Source: G963676655 sp963676655 (GTDB lineage Bacteria; Verrucomicrobiota; Lentisphaeria; Victivallales; Victivallaceae). Taken from it: a stretch of 64,000 nt of DNA. A program made the translations under genes and the position numbers. The stretch lies in the NCBI GenBank assembly GCA_963676655.2, contig CAXXKX010000004.1:372001-436000 (forward strand). Reading direction: 5' to 3'. The notes below the pieces were generated by a model that saw only the letters and a program-made list of their open reading frames with translations, made no database searches and had not been told where the DNA came from. Shown here one piece after another: positions 8,722 to 18,008 of this stretch; positions within the stretch are counted from its first letter, which is position 1, and each line of letters begins with the position of its first letter.

Positions 8722-9145
8722 TTGGATTGGTTCCGTGAATGGCTTTGACATTTATAGCGATACCGCCCCGGGGACGGAAATTGCCGGTTACTTCGCACCA
8801 GCGCGGCTTGCATGCCTTGACGATTGCCTCGAGAATGGTGTTTACCGATTCCTCGTGGAAAGTGTTGCTGTTGCGGAATGAGTATAAAAACAGTTTAAGA
8901 GATTTGCTCTCAATGCACAATTTGTCCGGGACATAGCGCACGATGATATGGCCGAAATCCGGCTGGTTGGTCACCGGGCACAGCGAAGTATATTCCGGAC
9001 AGTCGAACGTAATCTCGTAATCACGTCCGGAATAAATATTTTTAAAGGTTTCGAGTTTCGCCTCGTCCGGCGAAGTCGGGTAATTGTTTTCCGACGCTTT
9101 CAGCAGGGAAAGGTCGGCAAAGCGTTCTTTCGTTTTTTGGGTCAT
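8714..9145 (-). CDS. queF: preQ0 reductase (NADPH-dependent 7-cyano-7-deazaguanine reductase)
   Basis: The 143-residue length fits the short YkvM-type QueF. Cys56 (EYTSLCPVTNQPDFG) is the residue that forms the thioimide with preQ0, Asp63 is the proton donor, and the ESKSLK and F-HE (His97-Glu98) blocks are in place. It makes preQ1 for tRNA queuosine. It starts 12 bp after the PaaK-like gene and overlaps argJ. A second queuosine-related gene begins at 63797. Confidence 0.96.
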   Translation of the reverse strand: MTQKTKERFADLSLLKASENNYPTSPDEAKLETFKNIYSGRDYEITFDCPEYTSLCPVTNQPDFGHIIVRYVPDKLCIESKSLKLFLYSFRNSNTFHEESVNTILEAIVKACKPRWCEVTGNFRPRGGIAINVKAIHGTNPNA

Positions 9146-9157
9146 TATCCGGTTCCG

Positions 9158-10420
9158 TTATTTTATTCTGTTGTCAATTATCTTTTTGTTGTCTTCCGGC
9201 AGGTCGGTCATCAGGATTACGTCTACCCTGAGGCCGAGGGTCCGTTCCAGCGCGGAAGTCAAGTCGCGGCGCAGTCTTTCCATCGCCCTGACCTTGTCGG
9301 AGAAAATATCCCCGGTAACCTCCACCGCGGCTTCTATCCGGTCCTGTCCGTTTTCCGTACTTAAAATGATGTTGTAATTTGGCCTGGTGCCTTCAACCGA
9401 CAGCAGCGCGGCTTCGATCTGGGCCGGGAAGACGTTTATCCCGTTGACCACTATCCGGTCGTCGCTGTAACTCAAAATCCGTTTACAGCGGCGGATGGTG
9501 CGGCCGCATTTGCAGGTTTCCGGAATCAGCGCGGTCAGGTCGCCGGTCCGCAGGCGGATCAGCGGCATGGCTTCTTTGGTCAAGGTGGTCAGGACAAGTT
9601 CACCGGTTTCGCCGTCCGGCAGGACTTTCCCGGTTTCCGGGTCGATGATTTCCGGATAAAAGTGATCCTCGAATACATGCAGTCCGGCCTGATATTCACA
9701 TTCGGCGGCAATGCCGGGGCCGATAATGTCCGGCAGTCCATAGATGTCAAATGCTTTGACCCCGGCGGATGCTTCAATTTTTTTGCGGGTCTCGTCCGAC
9801 CAGAATTCGGAACCGAAGACCCCGATCCGGATCGGCAGGCTTTTGAGGTCGATCCCGTATTCCGCCGCTTTTTCGATCAGAAAGCAGAAATAAGTCGGGG
9901 TACAGCAGGCAACTGAAACGCCAAGCGCCTTCATTGCCATAATCTGGTTCTTGATATTATGTCCGGCCGCGGAAATAATTGTCGCGCCAAGTTCGCCTGA
10001 AAAGGATTCGTATTCGGCTGAAGTCTGAATAATATCCTGTTCATTGATGCCGTACCCGGCAAAGGCGCGGGTCATGACTTCCGCCCCGGCAGCGATATCC
10101 GCCGCGGTAAACGCGCAGATCAGGGGCTTGCCTGAACCCGCCGCGTTGAGACGTTCTATTTTATCCAGCGTGACCGCGCACATCCCGAAAGGATAGGCCC
10201 GATGCAGATCGGACTTGGTCGTAAAAGGCAGTTTTTCAAGGTCGTCAAGGGACTGTATGTCCTGGGGCGAAACCCCGGCTTTATCCATTGCTTTGGTATA
10301 AAAATCAACGTTATTATAAACTCTTTCAACTTCACTGCGCAAACACTGAAGCTGCAACTGCCGCAGTTGTTCCAGAGGCAAATAATCTTTGGCGCTGCGG
10401 ATATCAAATTTGTTCAACAT
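9158..10420 (-). CDS. Phenylacetate-CoA ligase-like adenylate-forming enzyme
   Basis: The 420-residue protein follows the PaaK fold from end to end: LPFTTKSDLHRAYPFG (65-79), the gated centre, GRTIRRCKRI, NGINVFPAQIEAAL and a C-terminal Lys (KIIDNRIK). The ATG has AAGGGGG 6 nt upstream. Two catalytic motifs have drifted: the Ser/Thr-rich ATP loop reads AAGSGKP (93-99) instead of SSGTTGKP, and the YGLSE block reads YGLPD (227-231), with Asp for the Mg-binding Glu. It may use another substrate or be a weak enzyme. No phenylacetate catabolic genes are nearby. First gene of a - strand operon with queF, argJ and ung. Confidence 0.8.
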   Translation of the reverse strand: MLNKFDIRSAKDYLPLEQLRQLQLQCLRSEVERVYNNVDFYTKAMDKAGVSPQDIQSLDDLEKLPFTTKSDLHRAYPFGMCAVTLDKIERLNAAGSGKPLICAFTAADIAAGAEVMTRAFAGYGINEQDIIQTSAEYESFSGELGATIISAAGHNIKNQIMAMKALGVSVACCTPTYFCFLIEKAAEYGIDLKSLPIRIGVFGSEFWSDETRKKIEASAGVKAFDIYGLPDIIGPGIAAECEYQAGLHVFEDHFYPEIIDPETGKVLPDGETGELVLTTLTKEAMPLIRLRTGDLTALIPETCKCGRTIRRCKRILSYSDDRIVVNGINVFPAQIEAALLSVEGTRPNYNIILSTENGQDRIEAAVEVTGDIFSDKVRAMERLRRDLTSALERTLGLRVDVILMTDLPEDNKKIIDNRIK

Positions 10421-10546
10421 TTTGTGCCCCCTTCAGTTAAAATTAATCCTATCATTCGTAAAATACCACATCTAACAATGTTTTCAACACACGGCTATAT
10501 TATTGTTCGGGAAAAGACACAGTATGATCAGATTTCACATTACTTG

Positions 10547-10575
10547 TAAGACCTATAAGTCCTATTAAGACTTGT
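10547..10575 (+). repeat. Short imperfect tandem repeat (TAAGNCCTA-like, 3 copies)
   Basis: TAAGACCTA, TAAGTCCTAT and TAAGACTTGT follow each other in the 179-bp gap between rnhA and the PaaK-like gene. No other signal was seen in this gap. Confidence 0.5.
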
Positions 10576-10599
10576 TAGAGCGTGTCGGTCCCGGCAGAC

Positions 10600-11127
10600 T
10601 TAAAACAATTCATCGTGAATCGGGGCAAGCTGTGGCGGGTTTTCAAAGCCGGGGTCGGGTGGAAGATTCTTACTGCTCTTGGCGGCGACGGCTAACTCGT
10701 CACAGCGATTGTTTTCGGCGTTTGAGGCATGGCCCTTGACCCAGATGAATTCCACTTGATGCGTATTGCACAAATCCAACAGTTCCTGCCAGAGGTCGGG
10801 ATTTTTTGCATACTCGGTTTTGGTTCGTTTCCAGCCGTTGGCCCGCCAGCGTTTGGCCCAGCCTTTCATGATTGCGTTGACCAGGTATTTGGAATCGGTA
10901 TAGAGTTTGACCTTACACGGATATTTAAGCTGTTCGAGCGCTTTGAGCGCGGCGATGATTTCCATCCGGTTGTTGGTAGTTTTCCGGTAGCCGCCGGATA
11001 TCTCGATCCGGTGTTTGCCGTAACGTAAAACGCCGCCGTAACCGCCGGGACCGGGATTGCCGCTGCATGCGCCGTCAGTGTGGATAATGACCTCTTTTAA
11101 AGTTTTTCCGTCGGCTTTATGAGTCAT
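10600..11127 (-). CDS. rnhA: Ribonuclease HI
   Basis: With the ATG at 11127 the product has 175 residues. The catalytic carboxylates are D18 (HTDGACSGNPG), E56 (NRMEI), D78 (YTDSKY) and D143 (CDELA), with His133 in WVKGHA. It degrades RNA in RNA-DNA hybrids. A longer frame exists upstream to 11205, but those 26 residues are not part of the family and lie inside the previous gene. The start overlaps the end of the metallophosphoesterase gene by 11 bp, implying translational coupling. The C-terminal tail after residue 150 is Pro-rich. Confidence 0.95.
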   Translation of the reverse strand: MTHKADGKTLKEVIIHTDGACSGNPGPGGYGGVLRYGKHRIEISGGYRKTTNNRMEIIAALKALEQLKYPCKVKLYTDSKYLVNAIMKGWAKRWRANGWKRTKTEYAKNPDLWQELLDLCNTHQVEFIWVKGHASNAENNRCDELAVAAKSSKNLPPDPGFENPPQLAPIHDELF

Positions 11128-12205
11128 GCAACGGCATCGGGATAAAGAAATTGGACATTTCCAAACTGCGTCCGACGCGATATTCGTCGGCCCATTGCGG
11201 TTCATCGAATTTGACCGCCGCGGCGTTCGACATCAGCCGCGACGCTTCGCGCAGTTCCTCACTTGCGATCGGCATGAATGTATTGTAAATGCCGTTAGCG
11301 TAACAGCGCACCAGATACCAGCCGCACAGATATTGTGATGTCTGAGGAAGTGTTACCTGGGTGGTCTGACCGTTTTTGACAATTGTCGGCACGTTTTGAT
11401 GCCCGGCGTAGATCAGGGAATCACGATATGCCATCTTTTCAAAAAGGTCTTGATGATCGGCCAGGTTTTTAATGCCGTCTTTTTTGCCGCCACGGTCCAG
11501 CAGAGGATTTTCCAGCAGATGCACGTGGGTCAGCAGTAACGGAATCCTTGAGTCTTTCAGGGCTTTCAATATCAGTTCCCGATCGCTGTCAAGCAGTTTG
11601 TATGACGCGGTATTAAGGGATACTATCTGGAACGGCCCGGCAAAATAGCGGTCGGAGGTAGGACCGAAATTTTCGCGCCATTTGGATGGATCGCTGTTTT
11701 GAATATCATGGTCACCCGGAGCCATGATGATTTCCCGGGTGAAACCTTTCAACGCCTGTTTGACCGCGGTGAATTCCGCCCGGCGGGAGTCGTTGGTCAG
11801 GTCGCCGGCGATGATCATCAGGTCACATGACGCCGCTTCCGCCGCGTTTGCCACTTCACGCAGGATTGATGCGGATTCGACAAAGAGCCGGCCTTTGCGG
11901 TTTTCTGGTTTATCGGAAACATGGGGGTCGGCCAGCGCGGCGATTGAATAGATCAGATCGCCTTCCGGTTCGGGCAGGGTTTTAAAGTTTAACTGCTGTT
12001 CGCCGTGATCGTGCTTGACGGTAACTTCATATTCCGTATTTGGGGATAGGTCAGGCAGTTCCAGCCGACCGACGCGGTTAGCCTCGACGCTGTCGATTTG
12101 ACGGTCCTCAAATGTTACGGTTACATTGCTCATCTGCCGGAGGGAAAAGGCGATGATCGCCCGTTCCCAGTCAACAGAACATATTCTGATGAAATCGGTG
12201 GTCAT
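11117..12205 (-). CDS. Calcineurin-like metallophosphoesterase (paralogue B)
   Basis: A 362-residue paralogue of the protein at 1728-2906, with the same N-terminal FN3-like domain (starting IRICSVDWERA) and the same metallophosphoesterase core: ADPH, GDLTND, THVH and YAGHQN. The usual GNHD block reads GDHD (APGDHDIQN), so one metal ligand is Asp instead of Asn; it could still bind metal. No signal peptide. It sits in the middle of a - strand operon (uppP, proC, GT2, this gene, rnhA), 14 bp after the GT2 gene. The substrate is unknown. Confidence 0.85.
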   Translation of the reverse strand: MTTDFIRICSVDWERAIIAFSLRQMSNVTVTFEDRQIDSVEANRVGRLELPDLSPNTEYEVTVKHDHGEQQLNFKTLPEPEGDLIYSIAALADPHVSDKPENRKGRLFVESASILREVANAAEAASCDLMIIAGDLTNDSRRAEFTAVKQALKGFTREIIMAPGDHDIQNSDPSKWRENFGPTSDRYFAGPFQIVSLNTASYKLLDSDRELILKALKDSRIPLLLTHVHLLENPLLDRGGKKDGIKNLADHQDLFEKMAYRDSLIYAGHQNVPTIVKNGQTTQVTLPQTSQYLCGWYLVRCYANGIYNTFMPIASEELREASRLMSNAAAVKFDEPQWADEYRVGRSLEMSNFFIPMPLHDS

Positions 12206-12219
12206 AATTGGTTTCCGTG

Positions 12220-13047
12220 TCAGATTTTTGTAGAATCAGTGTTGCGGTCTTTGTACTTTGCCCGGATCTTTTCCGTTGACATCGGGACAATTTCCTCCCA
12301 CGGCTTGCGGTAAAATTTGGCGCGATTGTCCAGCCAGTTGTACTTGAACATGTGATAGAGGGCGGATACGCCGTCTTTCCAGGTGATCTTTTTTCCTTCG
12401 TCGTAGCGCCGCGGATTATAAGAGATCGGCACTTCGTAAATTCTCAGGCATCGGGCCTTGGCGATCTTGGCCGCGAATTCCACCTCGATACCGAAACGCT
12501 GGGAGTCGAAAATAATATTCTGGATAACTTCCCGCTGAAACGCTTTGTAGCATGTTTCCATGTCGGTCAGGTGGATGTCGGTAAAGAAGTTGGACATGAA
12601 AGTCAGGAATTTGTTGCCCATTTCGTGGCGGAAATACCGCGCGACTCCGGGACTGCCCATAAACCGGGAGCCGAAACAGATTTCGGCCTTGCACATGACC
12701 AGCGGTGTCAGGACAAATTGGTAATCAGCCGGGTCATATTCGAAGTCGGCATCCTGGATCATGACGAAATCACACGTTGCCTGGGAAATTCCCCGGGTCA
12801 CCGCCGCGCCTTTGCCGCAGTTCTGGTCCTGGTAAAAGAGTTTTACCCGGTCATTGTTCTCGTATTTTTTCAACTGTTCGCGGGTGCCGTCGGTGGAGTA
12901 ATCATCGACAATTACCAGTTCGCCTGGTTCGGGACGGGCCAGCACCGTGTCGATAATTTTGCAAATGGTTTTTTCCTCATTGTACACCGGCATAATGATG
13001 CTGACGCAACCGGTCAGGTCAATATCGGTATGAAATAGATCCAGCAT
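12220..13047 (-). CDS. Family 2 glycosyltransferase
   Basis: A 275-residue cytoplasmic GT2 enzyme with the classic start VSIIMPVYNEEKTICKII, the nucleotide-binding DDYSTDGT and the DXD-type QDADFEYDP. The later block RFGIEVEFAAKIAK and the YNPRRYDEGKKITWKDG segment resemble dolichol-/polyprenyl-phosphate hexosyltransferases and bacterial homologues that glycosylate undecaprenyl phosphate. No membrane segments are visible. GAGGT lies 6 nt before the ATG. Its place two genes after uppP supports a lipid-linked sugar role, which is inference. Confidence 0.85.
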   Translation of the reverse strand: MLDLFHTDIDLTGCVSIIMPVYNEEKTICKIIDTVLARPEPGELVIVDDYSTDGTREQLKKYENNDRVKLFYQDQNCGKGAAVTRGISQATCDFVMIQDADFEYDPADYQFVLTPLVMCKAEICFGSRFMGSPGVARYFRHEMGNKFLTFMSNFFTDIHLTDMETCYKAFQREVIQNIIFDSQRFGIEVEFAAKIAKARCLRIYEVPISYNPRRYDEGKKITWKDGVSALYHMFKYNWLDNRAKFYRKPWEEIVPMSTEKIRAKYKDRNTDSTKI

Positions 13048-13060
13048 GATTATACCTCGT

Positions 13061-13867
13061 TTATTTGCCTAATTCCTGTGAACGGCGGGCCGCCGCTATT
13101 ACGGCTTCGGCGACCAGACCGCGAAGCGCGCCCTTATCGAGGACCGCGAGTCCCCGGGCCGTGGTGCCGCCGGGTGATGTGACCATATCCCGCAACGCAT
13201 TCGGGTGTTCGCCTGATTTCAGGACCAGTTCCGCCGCGCCGAGCACGGTTTGCGCCGCCAGCTTGAGCGCGGTATCCCGCGGTAGGCCCTCGTGAACTCC
13301 GCCGTCGGCCATAGCCTGAATGAAATCAAAAACATAGGCCGGGCCGCTGCCGCTCAGGCCGGTTACCGCGTCCATTAATTTTTCATCAACCTGAACGACT
13401 TCGCCGATTGCTCCGAGAATGTCTTCAGTCAGTTTTTCGTCATCTTTCGATACGCCTTCGCCGACCGCGTAGGCGGATGCTGCCGAGCCGACCAGGGCAG
13501 GGGTATTGGGCATGACCCGGATAACCCGGCGCGAGCCGGTCAGTTCAGCCAGTCGTTCAATAGTGACGCCGGCGGCAATGGAAATGATCAGTTGATCGGT
13601 AACCGCCGGTTTGTATGACATCATGGCCGCGGCCATGTGTTGGGGCTTGACCGCGATAATTATTATTTCAGCGCCGGTTAGCGCCTTTTTACATGATCCG
13701 GTTTCAACCTTGACTCCGGTTTTGGCGGAGAAAGCCGCCGCCGCGTCTTTTGAGACGTCGTAAGCAGTTATTTTGTCCGCGGCAAATTCGTTTTTGATCA
13801 GGCCGCCGGCGATAGCTCCGGCCATGCGTCCCGCGCCGATAAAGGCTATTTTACCAATATTTTTCAT
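13061..13867 (-). CDS. proC: Pyrroline-5-carboxylate reductase
   Basis: The 268-residue enzyme (start at ATG 13867, GGAG 7 nt upstream; an earlier TTG at 13879 is less likely) has the N-terminal Rossmann motif IAFIGAGRMAGAI, the VKPQ block (AVKPQHM) and the C-terminal signature ALRDMVTSPGGTTARGL. It reduces pyrroline-5-carboxylate to proline with NAD(P)H. It lies 19 bp after uppP and 13 bp before the GT2 gene. Confidence 0.97.
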   Translation of the reverse strand: MKNIGKIAFIGAGRMAGAIAGGLIKNEFAADKITAYDVSKDAAAAFSAKTGVKVETGSCKKALTGAEIIIIAVKPQHMAAAMMSYKPAVTDQLIISIAAGVTIERLAELTGSRRVIRVMPNTPALVGSAASAYAVGEGVSKDDEKLTEDILGAIGEVVQVDEKLMDAVTGLSGSGPAYVFDFIQAMADGGVHEGLPRDTALKLAAQTVLGAAELVLKSGEHPNALRDMVTSPGGTTARGLAVLDKGALRGLVAEAVIAAARRSQELGK

Positions 13868-13886
13868 TTTCGACTCCAATAATTAT

Positions 13887-14681
13887 TTAAAATAAGCTCC
13901 AAACGCGCCACACCAGCAAGCCTGCGCCTATCGCGAAAAGATACCATGCGAACATCTGCAATTTGCCGCGTTTCAACATCTTGACCAGCAAAGTCAAAGA
14001 AATATAACCGATAACCGCCGATACTGCAAATCCAATAGAGAGATTTATGTATTGGGATGAATCATTTTCGAAACTGGACGTACGCAGTAACGAGATGATT
14101 TCAAGCAATGTGGCTCCGGCAATCGCCGGAATCGACAGCAGAAATGAAAATTCGGCGCAATCCTCTTTTTTAATGCCGCAGCGCATGGCGGCGGCGATGG
14201 TCGAGCCGGAGCGGGATATTCCCGGCAAAATGGCCGCCGCCTGGGCCAGGCCGATCAGTAGAGCGTGTTTGATTCGCATTTCTTTGATTCCGATATCGTT
14301 TTCTCCGCTTTTCATTCCCGCCAGCAATATCCCGCCGGTAATGATAAAACAGACGGCCGGGACCGCTATTTCTGAGCTTAATAATTCATTAAGACCGCTG
14401 TATTTGAGGCAAAGACCGACTACCCCCGCCGGAACCGAGCCCAGCAGTAAAAGCCCGACGTTGTGACGGCTTTCCCATTTAGTCATTGCTATCAGTTGTT
14501 TGAAATAGTATACGACAATCGCCAGCAGGGTGCCGGCATGCAGAAAAATACTGATTTGGGAATTGTCTTTAAGTCCGAAAAAATGGCCCAGTACGGCCAG
14601 GTGTCCGGATGAGCTTACCGGCAGGAATTCCGCAATCCCCTGAACTATGCCAAGAATCAGGATGGCAACCAAATTACTCAT
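13887..14681 (-). CDS. uppP: Undecaprenyl-diphosphatase
   Basis: The 264-residue membrane protein of the BacA/UppP family has both signature regions: QGIAEFLPVSSSGHL (14-28) and GISRSGSTIAAAMRCGI, plus about seven hydrophobic segments. It recycles undecaprenyl pyrophosphate to the monophosphate for cell-wall and glycan synthesis and can confer bacitracin tolerance. It is the first gene of the - strand operon with proC, GT2, metallophosphoesterase and rnhA, and is divergent from rsmB. Confidence 0.97.
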   Translation of the reverse strand: MSNLVAILILGIVQGIAEFLPVSSSGHLAVLGHFFGLKDNSQISIFLHAGTLLAIVVYYFKQLIAMTKWESRHNVGLLLLGSVPAGVVGLCLKYSGLNELLSSEIAVPAVCFIITGGILLAGMKSGENDIGIKEMRIKHALLIGLAQAAAILPGISRSGSTIAAAMRCGIKKEDCAEFSFLLSIPAIAGATLLEIISLLRTSSFENDSSQYINLSIGFAVSAVIGYISLTLLVKMLKRGKLQMFAWYLFAIGAGLLVWRVWSLF

Positions 14682-14708
14682 TAATCTTCAAGTATCTTTC
14701 ATTATAAT

Positions 14709-14738
14709 TTGACAATCTTCAAATAAACTTGATATTAT
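14709..14738 (+). promoter_or_regulatory. Sigma-70-type promoter of rsmB
   Basis: TTGACA (14709-14714), an 18-bp spacer and TATTAT (14733-14738) precede the rsmB start by 42 bp, inside the 99-bp gap between divergent uppP and rsmB. Confidence 0.7.
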
Positions 14739-14780
14739 AGCACGGCAACCGGCTTATTAACAGGACAAATAAAGGTTTTT

Positions 14781-16031
14781 ATGAACAAAAAAAGTAACGG
14801 AATCGAAAATATTCTTAACCTGGTGATCTCAGGTATGGCCCAGATTCAGGAAGGCCATATGTCGCTGGATGAATACCTTGATTCCCTTGACTTTGAAACT
14901 CAGCCCCGCCGGGCCGTTTCGGCTCTTTTGTTCGCTTACTATCGTCATCGGGCCATAATCAATGAACTCATCAAGGCGCATACGACTCGCGTCAGACCCC
15001 GGGTTCAACGTTTGTTGAGTGCGGCCCTGACCCAGGCCATGTATCTTGATAAACTGCATCCGGCCGAAGTTGTTAACGCGGCGGTCGCGCTGATCAAAAA
15101 ACACGGCAGAAAAGAAGCCGGTTTTGTCAACGCGGTCATGCGCCGCTGTCTGGAAGCCGGGGCGGAGTCGACCAAAGCCGGCCCATCGCCGCTCAAATGC
15201 CTGCCGTCGATTCTGCGGACCAGGTTTGTCGAAAACTTCGGGCATGACCGGGCCGTGCAACTGGCTGAACTTTTCCTGTCGCAGCCCCCGCTGACTTTCA
15301 GGTCATGCGCGGATATTTCTCAGGCGGAACTGGATGCCGTGTCGGCGGTCCGGCTGGAGCCGCCGTTTGATGTCGGCAACTGTTGTTTTTACCGTTGCGA
15401 CGATGGCAAAGCCCTGATTAATTCCGGGTTGTTGAGCGACAATAAAATATACATTCAGAATCCCGCCACCGCCGCCGCGCCTGCCTTGTTCGACTTGAAT
15501 GGCTCGGAACGGGTGCTTGATCTTTGCGCCGCGCCCGGCGGCAAATCATTGCTGCTGGCTGAACGGCTCGGACCAAAAGGTTCATTGGTCGCGGCCGACC
15601 GTTCGGAAAAACGTCAGGAATTGACTCGCGAGAACCTTTGGCGTTTCGGCTATGACCATCAGGTTGTGATCGCCGATGCCCTTAAACCTTCCTTTGAGCT
15701 GGAATCGTTTGACGCGATTCTACTTGATGTGCCGTGTTCCAACACCGGGGTGATGCACCGGCGGCCGGACGCCGCCTGGCGTTTTACCGAAAATTCGCTG
15801 ACTGAAATCGTCAAACTGCAGCAGGCGATTCTTGCCGCCGCCGCGCCGCTGGTCGCCCCCGGCGGCCAACTGGTCTACAGCACCTGCAGTGTCGAGCCGG
15901 AGGAAAATATCCGACAGGTTGAAGATTTCATCCAAACTCACCCGGAATTCAAACTGGTCAAACAAATCCAGCTTCTGCCCGAGACTGTTTACGACGGCGC
16001 CGGGGCCGCACTGTTAGTCAAGAATTTATAA
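14781..16031 (+). CDS. rsmB: 16S rRNA (cytosine-967-C5)-methyltransferase
   Basis: The 416-residue protein has an N-terminal NusB-like RNA-binding domain (about 1-140) and a Rossmann methyltransferase domain. SAM binding is at LCAAPGGKS (248-256). The two catalytic cysteines are C319 (DVPCSNTG) and C369 (STCS). It methylates C967 of 16S rRNA with SAM. The ribosome-binding site is weak (AAAGG). It runs toward the membrane-protein gene that ends 19 bp after it. Confidence 0.95.
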   Translation: MNKKSNGIENILNLVISGMAQIQEGHMSLDEYLDSLDFETQPRRAVSALLFAYYRHRAIINELIKAHTTRVRPRVQRLLSAALTQAMYLDKLHPAEVVNAAVALIKKHGRKEAGFVNAVMRRCLEAGAESTKAGPSPLKCLPSILRTRFVENFGHDRAVQLAELFLSQPPLTFRSCADISQAELDAVSAVRLEPPFDVGNCCFYRCDDGKALINSGLLSDNKIYIQNPATAAAPALFDLNGSERVLDLCAAPGGKSLLLAERLGPKGSLVAADRSEKRQELTRENLWRFGYDHQVVIADALKPSFELESFDAILLDVPCSNTGVMHRRPDAAWRFTENSLTEIVKLQQAILAAAAPLVAPGGQLVYSTCSVEPEENIRQVEDFIQTHPEFKLVKQIQLLPETVYDGAGAALLVKNL

Positions 16032-16049
16032 TTTAGTATCGGGAATGTT

Positions 16050-18008
16050 TTACTTTTTCAATAAGACCGTGAAGCCGAAATCACGGTATTCCTTTTCATT
16101 GACATATCCGAACAAACCATTCTCGTCTATTTTATTACTGCCGACACTGTACACACAATACCCATCTGTTTTAACGATTTTGTCCTCAAAATCATTAGTT
16201 TTCTCATCCGGGCAATACATAATGACGTCGATTTTACCATGTATATATTTGAATGGCTTTCCGCTAAACGAGTCAATCGGCATTTTATCCATGAATTCAG
16301 GGATCAGGTTGCTCCGTTTTTCCGGCAGGTGGTGGTATTTGTCACGATAGAGCTGAATTTGCAGGGCGACAATTGCCGCCTGCTGTTGATTACAGATGTT
16401 TTCTAGTCTATCAAAAACCCTGGAAAAATCATTTAATAAGAGTCTGCTCAAGTGATAATTTTCCGGCATGTTCTTCAATAATTGTTTAATATTATCTCCC
16501 GGATAAGGAGATTTTTCCCTTTCCATCAAACCATTCAACAAATACAGTTTATCATTCTGGATTTCCCAATAGCACGGCATCGCTAAGATTTCATCAATTC
16601 CGGGTGTTCCGAACAAGCCTTTTCCCGATCCCATCGCGTCAACGATCTCATAGTAGGCTTCCCCCATACAAATATTAAAGACACGAATGCATGTAACTGC
16701 TTCACCATATTTCGCCTGCTGCCATGCCTTGTTCCAGCTTGCACTGGCGGTCTTCAGGTTTTCAATTAGTTTAAGATAGTCTTTATTACTCAACTGCCCG
16801 CTTGAAACAATTTTTTCCAACGCCAGCAAGCGTGCACTCTCAATCGCAAGACTTACGACAAATGAAAGATATACTCCTCCATCCAAAGAGTAATCATGAA
16901 TTTTCTCCATATACCCCAGAAGCAACAGCGCCTGTCTGATATCATTCTTATGCAAGGCATTTTGAATCCTTAATGAATAAACCCGGGTTAGATGACGCAT
17001 AACCCTGAGCTCCGGCATAGAAACACGCATTATATCGTTATTGTAATCACGCCATTTTTCCGGCATTTTCAGGTATGGCTCATTCCCGATAACTTTATCC
17101 ATATCTTTGAAAAATACGGCGTTCTCATTCTCCCAGTTGGCAAGTTTCCTGTCAAGTCCTGGCAAGCTTTGGCTATGGCCAAGCAAATCCAATAAATCAT
17201 CAGGTATTTCCGGTTTTAATTTTTCTCTGTCTTCACCGTCCCGGTCAAGCGGCATGACCTTCGCAAATTTATCATAGTTGGGTTTTAAGCCGTGATAATA
17301 TGTCTCTTTGAGCGCCTCGGGGGTTAACGGTTTTTTGTAGGTTGCCGCCAAATCCGCCATAGCCTTATCCACCTTACGGTCAATCAGCCACGTTGAAACA
17401 GGCAGGGCCGATATCGCTCCAAACAGGCAAAGAAGCAAAGCCGCAATGGTTATCTTCGCGCTGATTACTATTTTTTCCTGTGTCAGTTCACCAAGAATAA
17501 TTATCATCAGGATGGTATTGGAAACGAAAAAAGCAAGTGAAACAAGCAAAACACTATTAATGCTTAACTGTAATAATGAGTTACTCACAAAGAATACAAC
17601 ATAAATCAATTCGCAAGTCAAAACACCAATACTGCATATTTTCGTTTTTCGACTATCCAATCTCCCTCTGACGATATAGCAAAGCATCAGGATGATGAAT
17701 ATTCCAATAACCGGGACCACCGTCAGCGGAATAACGCATTGAAGCCATTTTTTCAGTGGAGAAGAAGATTTTTTACACAACTCATACCATAACATCAAGC
17801 CGGCAAAATGCGCGTAAACTATCAAAAACAAACATAATAAACCATATCCCCACAACAGAACTGTTTCTCCTCGCGAGAACTTTCCAATATCCGGCAGTAT
17901 TGTAAAAGACAAAATGACTGCTCCGATTACCGGAACGGTCACCATAGCAGTCAAACCGACCAGTAAAGCCGAGAGTTTTGATTTGAATAAAAGTAATTTT
18001 TGCAACAT
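16050..18008 (-). CDS. Large membrane protein with GspG-like C-terminal domain, unknown function
   Basis: With the ATG at 18008 (GGGTGGG upstream) the product has 652 residues; ATGs at 18032 and 18047 are alternatives. The first 230 residues hold about six membrane segments, followed by a helical soluble region of about 320 residues. The last 100 residues (LPEKRSNLIPEF...PIDSFSGKPFKY...YCVYSVGSNKIDENG) match the pattern of the C-terminal domain of type II secretion pseudopilins, with the DP.SG.P and YS.G..G.D.G turns. Proteins of this build occur in PVC bacteria, but the function is unknown. It opens the AT-richer accessory island. Confidence 0.6.
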   Translation of the reverse strand: MLQKLLLFKSKLSALLVGLTAMVTVPVIGAVILSFTILPDIGKFSRGETVLLWGYGLLCLFLIVYAHFAGLMLWYELCKKSSSPLKKWLQCVIPLTVVPVIGIFIILMLCYIVRGRLDSRKTKICSIGVLTCELIYVVFFVSNSLLQLSINSVLLVSLAFFVSNTILMIIILGELTQEKIVISAKITIAALLLCLFGAISALPVSTWLIDRKVDKAMADLAATYKKPLTPEALKETYYHGLKPNYDKFAKVMPLDRDGEDREKLKPEIPDDLLDLLGHSQSLPGLDRKLANWENENAVFFKDMDKVIGNEPYLKMPEKWRDYNNDIMRVSMPELRVMRHLTRVYSLRIQNALHKNDIRQALLLLGYMEKIHDYSLDGGVYLSFVVSLAIESARLLALEKIVSSGQLSNKDYLKLIENLKTASASWNKAWQQAKYGEAVTCIRVFNICMGEAYYEIVDAMGSGKGLFGTPGIDEILAMPCYWEIQNDKLYLLNGLMEREKSPYPGDNIKQLLKNMPENYHLSRLLLNDFSRVFDRLENICNQQQAAIVALQIQLYRDKYHHLPEKRSNLIPEFMDKMPIDSFSGKPFKYIHGKIDVIMYCPDEKTNDFEDKIVKTDGYCVYSVGSNKIDENGLFGYVNEKEYRDFGFTVLLKK

